Source: an uncultured Hyphomicrobiales bacterium
GTDB lineage: Bacteria > Pseudomonadota > Alphaproteobacteria > Rhizobiales > Beijerinckiaceae
Assembly: GCA_903916165.1 (NCBI GenBank)
Contig: CAIWVR010000203.1
Coordinates: 1-8,056 of the forward strand
DNA length: 8,056 nucleotides
Direction: 5' to 3'
Positions 7,063-8,056 of this stretch are shown one piece after another. The stretch's first letter is position 1. Each line of letters opens with the position of its first letter. A model generated the notes under the pieces. The model did not search any database. It saw only the letters and a program-made list of their open reading frames with translations, and had not been told where the DNA came from. Made by a program: the position numbers and the translations under genes.

Positions 7063-7087
7063 TTTTTTCAACTAATTCATGAAAAAA
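7063..7087. repeat. 8-base AT-rich inverted repeat, candidate operator
   Basis: TTTTTTCA (7063-7070) and TGAAAAAA (7080-7087) are perfectly inverted around nine bases (ACTAATTCA). It sits between the divergent genes, 161 bases from the kinase start and 214 from the secreted protein start. It could be an operator or a bent promoter tract. No partner protein can be named. Confidence 0.35.
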
Positions 7088-7287
7088 ATAATGTTCCGTT
7101 GAAGGGGGTACAACCGGGCTTGTTGGGGGTGCCCCCTGACAGGCCCCGGCGTGAGAGGGGTGATGTTTTGAAGGTGCCGGATTGGCTCTGGTTCCGGCCC
7201 GGCCGGATCGTGCCAAGCATGGTTGCCGAGCGCCCCCGGGCGGACTAATCTTGGTTCGGGCGCTGGCTGCGCGAAGATGGCCGGCGC

Positions 7288-7294
7288 GGGAGGA
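7288..7294 (+). promoter_or_regulatory. Ribosome binding site of the secreted haem-motif protein
   Basis: GGGAGGA lies six bases before the ATG at 7301 and clearly selects that start. A nearby ATG at 7296 runs only two codons to a TGA. Confidence 0.8.
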
Positions 7295-7300
7295 CATGCG

Positions 7301-8056
7301 ATGAACCCGAGGCACAAGGCCCTAGTTGGCACCCTACTTACTTACGGATTGCTGGCGGCCGCCGGGCCTGCCTATGCGCAGGCGCAAGCGCCGCGCGTCG
7401 AGATCGACGCCGACGACATTGGCGGCGTGGTGACCGGACCCAAGGGTCCCGAGGCCGGCGTCTGGGTGATCGCCGAGACGCGCGACCTGGCGATCCGCTA
7501 CATCAAGATCGTCGTCACCGACGATCAGGGACGGTTCGTGATTCCTGATCTCCCCAAGGCGAAATACAACGTCTGGGCGCGTGGCTATGGTCTTGTCGAT
7601 TCCGACAAACAGGATTCCGAGCCGGGCAAGGTTGTCGCGATCGCGGCCAAGGCCGCGCCGGACGAGGCGACCGCCGCCAAGACCTATCCGGCGATCTACT
7701 GGTATTCGATGCTGAAAATCCCCGCCGCGGACCAGTTCGGCGGCAAGAGCGAGATCCCCGAAAAGATCAAGCAGACCGACTGGCTCAACCTGACAAAGAA
7801 CAATGGCTGCGTGGGTTGCCACCAGCTCGGTCAGGCCTCCACGCGCACCACGCCCAAGGAATTCGGCACATTCGCCTCCGGCACGGAAGCCTGGCAGCGC
7901 CGCACGCAGGCGGGCCAGGCTGGCGAGAGCATGACCAACATTCTCGCCGGCGAGCTCGGCGGTGCCGGCTACCATTATTACGGCGACTGGACCGACCGCA
8001 TCGCCAAGGGTGAATTGCCGAAGACCAAGCCGCAGCGCCCGCAGGGCGACGAGCGC
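7301..8056 (+). CDS. Secreted carboxypeptidase-regulatory-like / c-type haem-motif protein (partial; C-terminus beyond right edge)
   Basis: The frame is open for 252 codons to the window edge. Residues 1-26 form a Sec signal peptide: basic start (MNPRHK), hydrophobic core, and AYA before a likely cut at 26/27. Residues about 38-105 resemble a carboxypeptidase regulatory-like beta-sandwich: IGGVVTGPKGPEAGVWV, then TDDQGRFVIPDLPKAKYNVWARGYG. Residues 170-174 are CVGCH, the attachment motif for a covalent c-type haem, within NNGCVGCHQLGQ. The protein should therefore act in the periplasm and mature through cytochrome c biogenesis. The distal haem ligand is not identifiable, and the catalytic or propeller part, if any, is cut off. 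It could be the electron-accepting part of a periplasmic oxidoreductase or a larger propeller protein; this is inference. The start is fixed by GGGAGGA. It diverges from the kinase at 6902 and may be its target by position only. Confidence 0.8.
   Translation, partial: MNPRHKALVGTLLTYGLLAAAGPAYAQAQAPRVEIDADDIGGVVTGPKGPEAGVWVIAETRDLAIRYIKIVVTDDQGRFVIPDLPKAKYNVWARGYGLVDSDKQDSEPGKVVAIAAKAAPDEATAAKTYPAIYWYSMLKIPAADQFGGKSEIPEKIKQTDWLNLTKNNGCVGCHQLGQASTRTTPKEFGTFASGTEAWQRRTQAGQAGESMTNILAGELGGAGYHYYGDWTDRIAKGELPKTKPQRPQGDER

Larger units (their letters stand above)
6903..7300. promoter_or_regulatory. Divergent intergenic region between the hybrid kinase and the secreted haem protein
   Basis: No convincing gene lies in these roughly 400 bases. 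The left part contains AAGGTTTACC at 6993-7002, also seen at 347-356 near the first kinase. An A/T-rich middle (about 7030-7100) holds an 8-base inverted repeat TTTTTTCA/TGAAAAAA (7063-7070, 7080-7087). From about 7103 the sequence becomes rich in G and C runs: AGGGGG at 7103-7108, GGGGG at 7125-7129, CCCCC at 7132-7136 and CCCC/GGGG at 7144-7147/7157-7160. These could fold as a structured leader for the plus-strand gene. No clear -35/-10 pair was found for either gene. Confidence 0.4.

Noticed and set aside
7296..7304. Two-codon open frame ATG-CGA-TGA overlapping the secreted protein start
   Set aside because: The Shine-Dalgarno spacing fits the ATG at 7301 better, and a chance ATGA overlap is common.
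7334..7975. 213-codon minus-strand frame opposite the secreted protein
   Set aside because: The plus strand has a signal peptide, strong ribosome site and CxxCH motif; the minus frame has none of these.

Overview
The window is GC-rich, densely coding bacterial chromosome. Strong GC bias at third codon positions, long antisense shadow frames, large sensor hybrid kinases and a DoxX membrane protein all suggest an alphaproteobacterium. This is inferred from gene content and composition; there is no rRNA or other marker gene, and genus cannot be given.

Layout, left to right. (1) Positions 1-205, minus strand: the N-terminal half of a response regulator, cut by the window edge. (2) Positions 206-576: an AT-richer divergent control region with several small palindromes and direct repeats. 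(3) Positions 577-2665, plus strand: a membrane-bound hybrid histidine kinase. Its kinase core and C-terminal receiver lie in different reading frames, separated by a T9-G15 homopolymer tract at 2253-2276. Removing one base joins them into a normal 695-residue protein. (4) Positions 2692-3012, minus strand: a small three-helix membrane protein of unknown function. (5) Positions 3013-3117: a very AT-rich gap with three short repeats. (6) Positions 3118-3588, minus strand: a DoxX-family membrane protein with a strong ribosome binding site. (7) Positions 3666-6902, minus strand: a 1078-residue hybrid kinase with Cache-like sensor, PAS, HisKA, HATPase, degenerate receiver, intact receiver and HPt, starting at TTG. 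(8) Positions 6903-7300: a non-coding divergent region. (9) Positions 7301 to the right edge, plus strand: the start of a secreted protein with a carboxypeptidase-regulatory-like beta domain and a CxxCH haem-binding motif.

The theme is phosphorelay signalling. Two membrane kinases with similar periplasmic Cache-like sensors sit next to a response regulator gene. The first kinase ends in a receiver and has no HPt domain; the second carries one, so they could in principle share a relay. A 10-base word, AAGGTTTACC, occurs in both control regions next to the kinases. The DoxX and small membrane genes lie downstream of the second kinase on the same strand, and the secreted haem protein diverges from it; these are candidate outputs by position only.

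The most notable signal is the T9-G15 tract. Either it is a phase-variable switch that attaches or removes the receiver of a sensor kinase, or it is a sequencing or assembly error. The sequence alone cannot decide.
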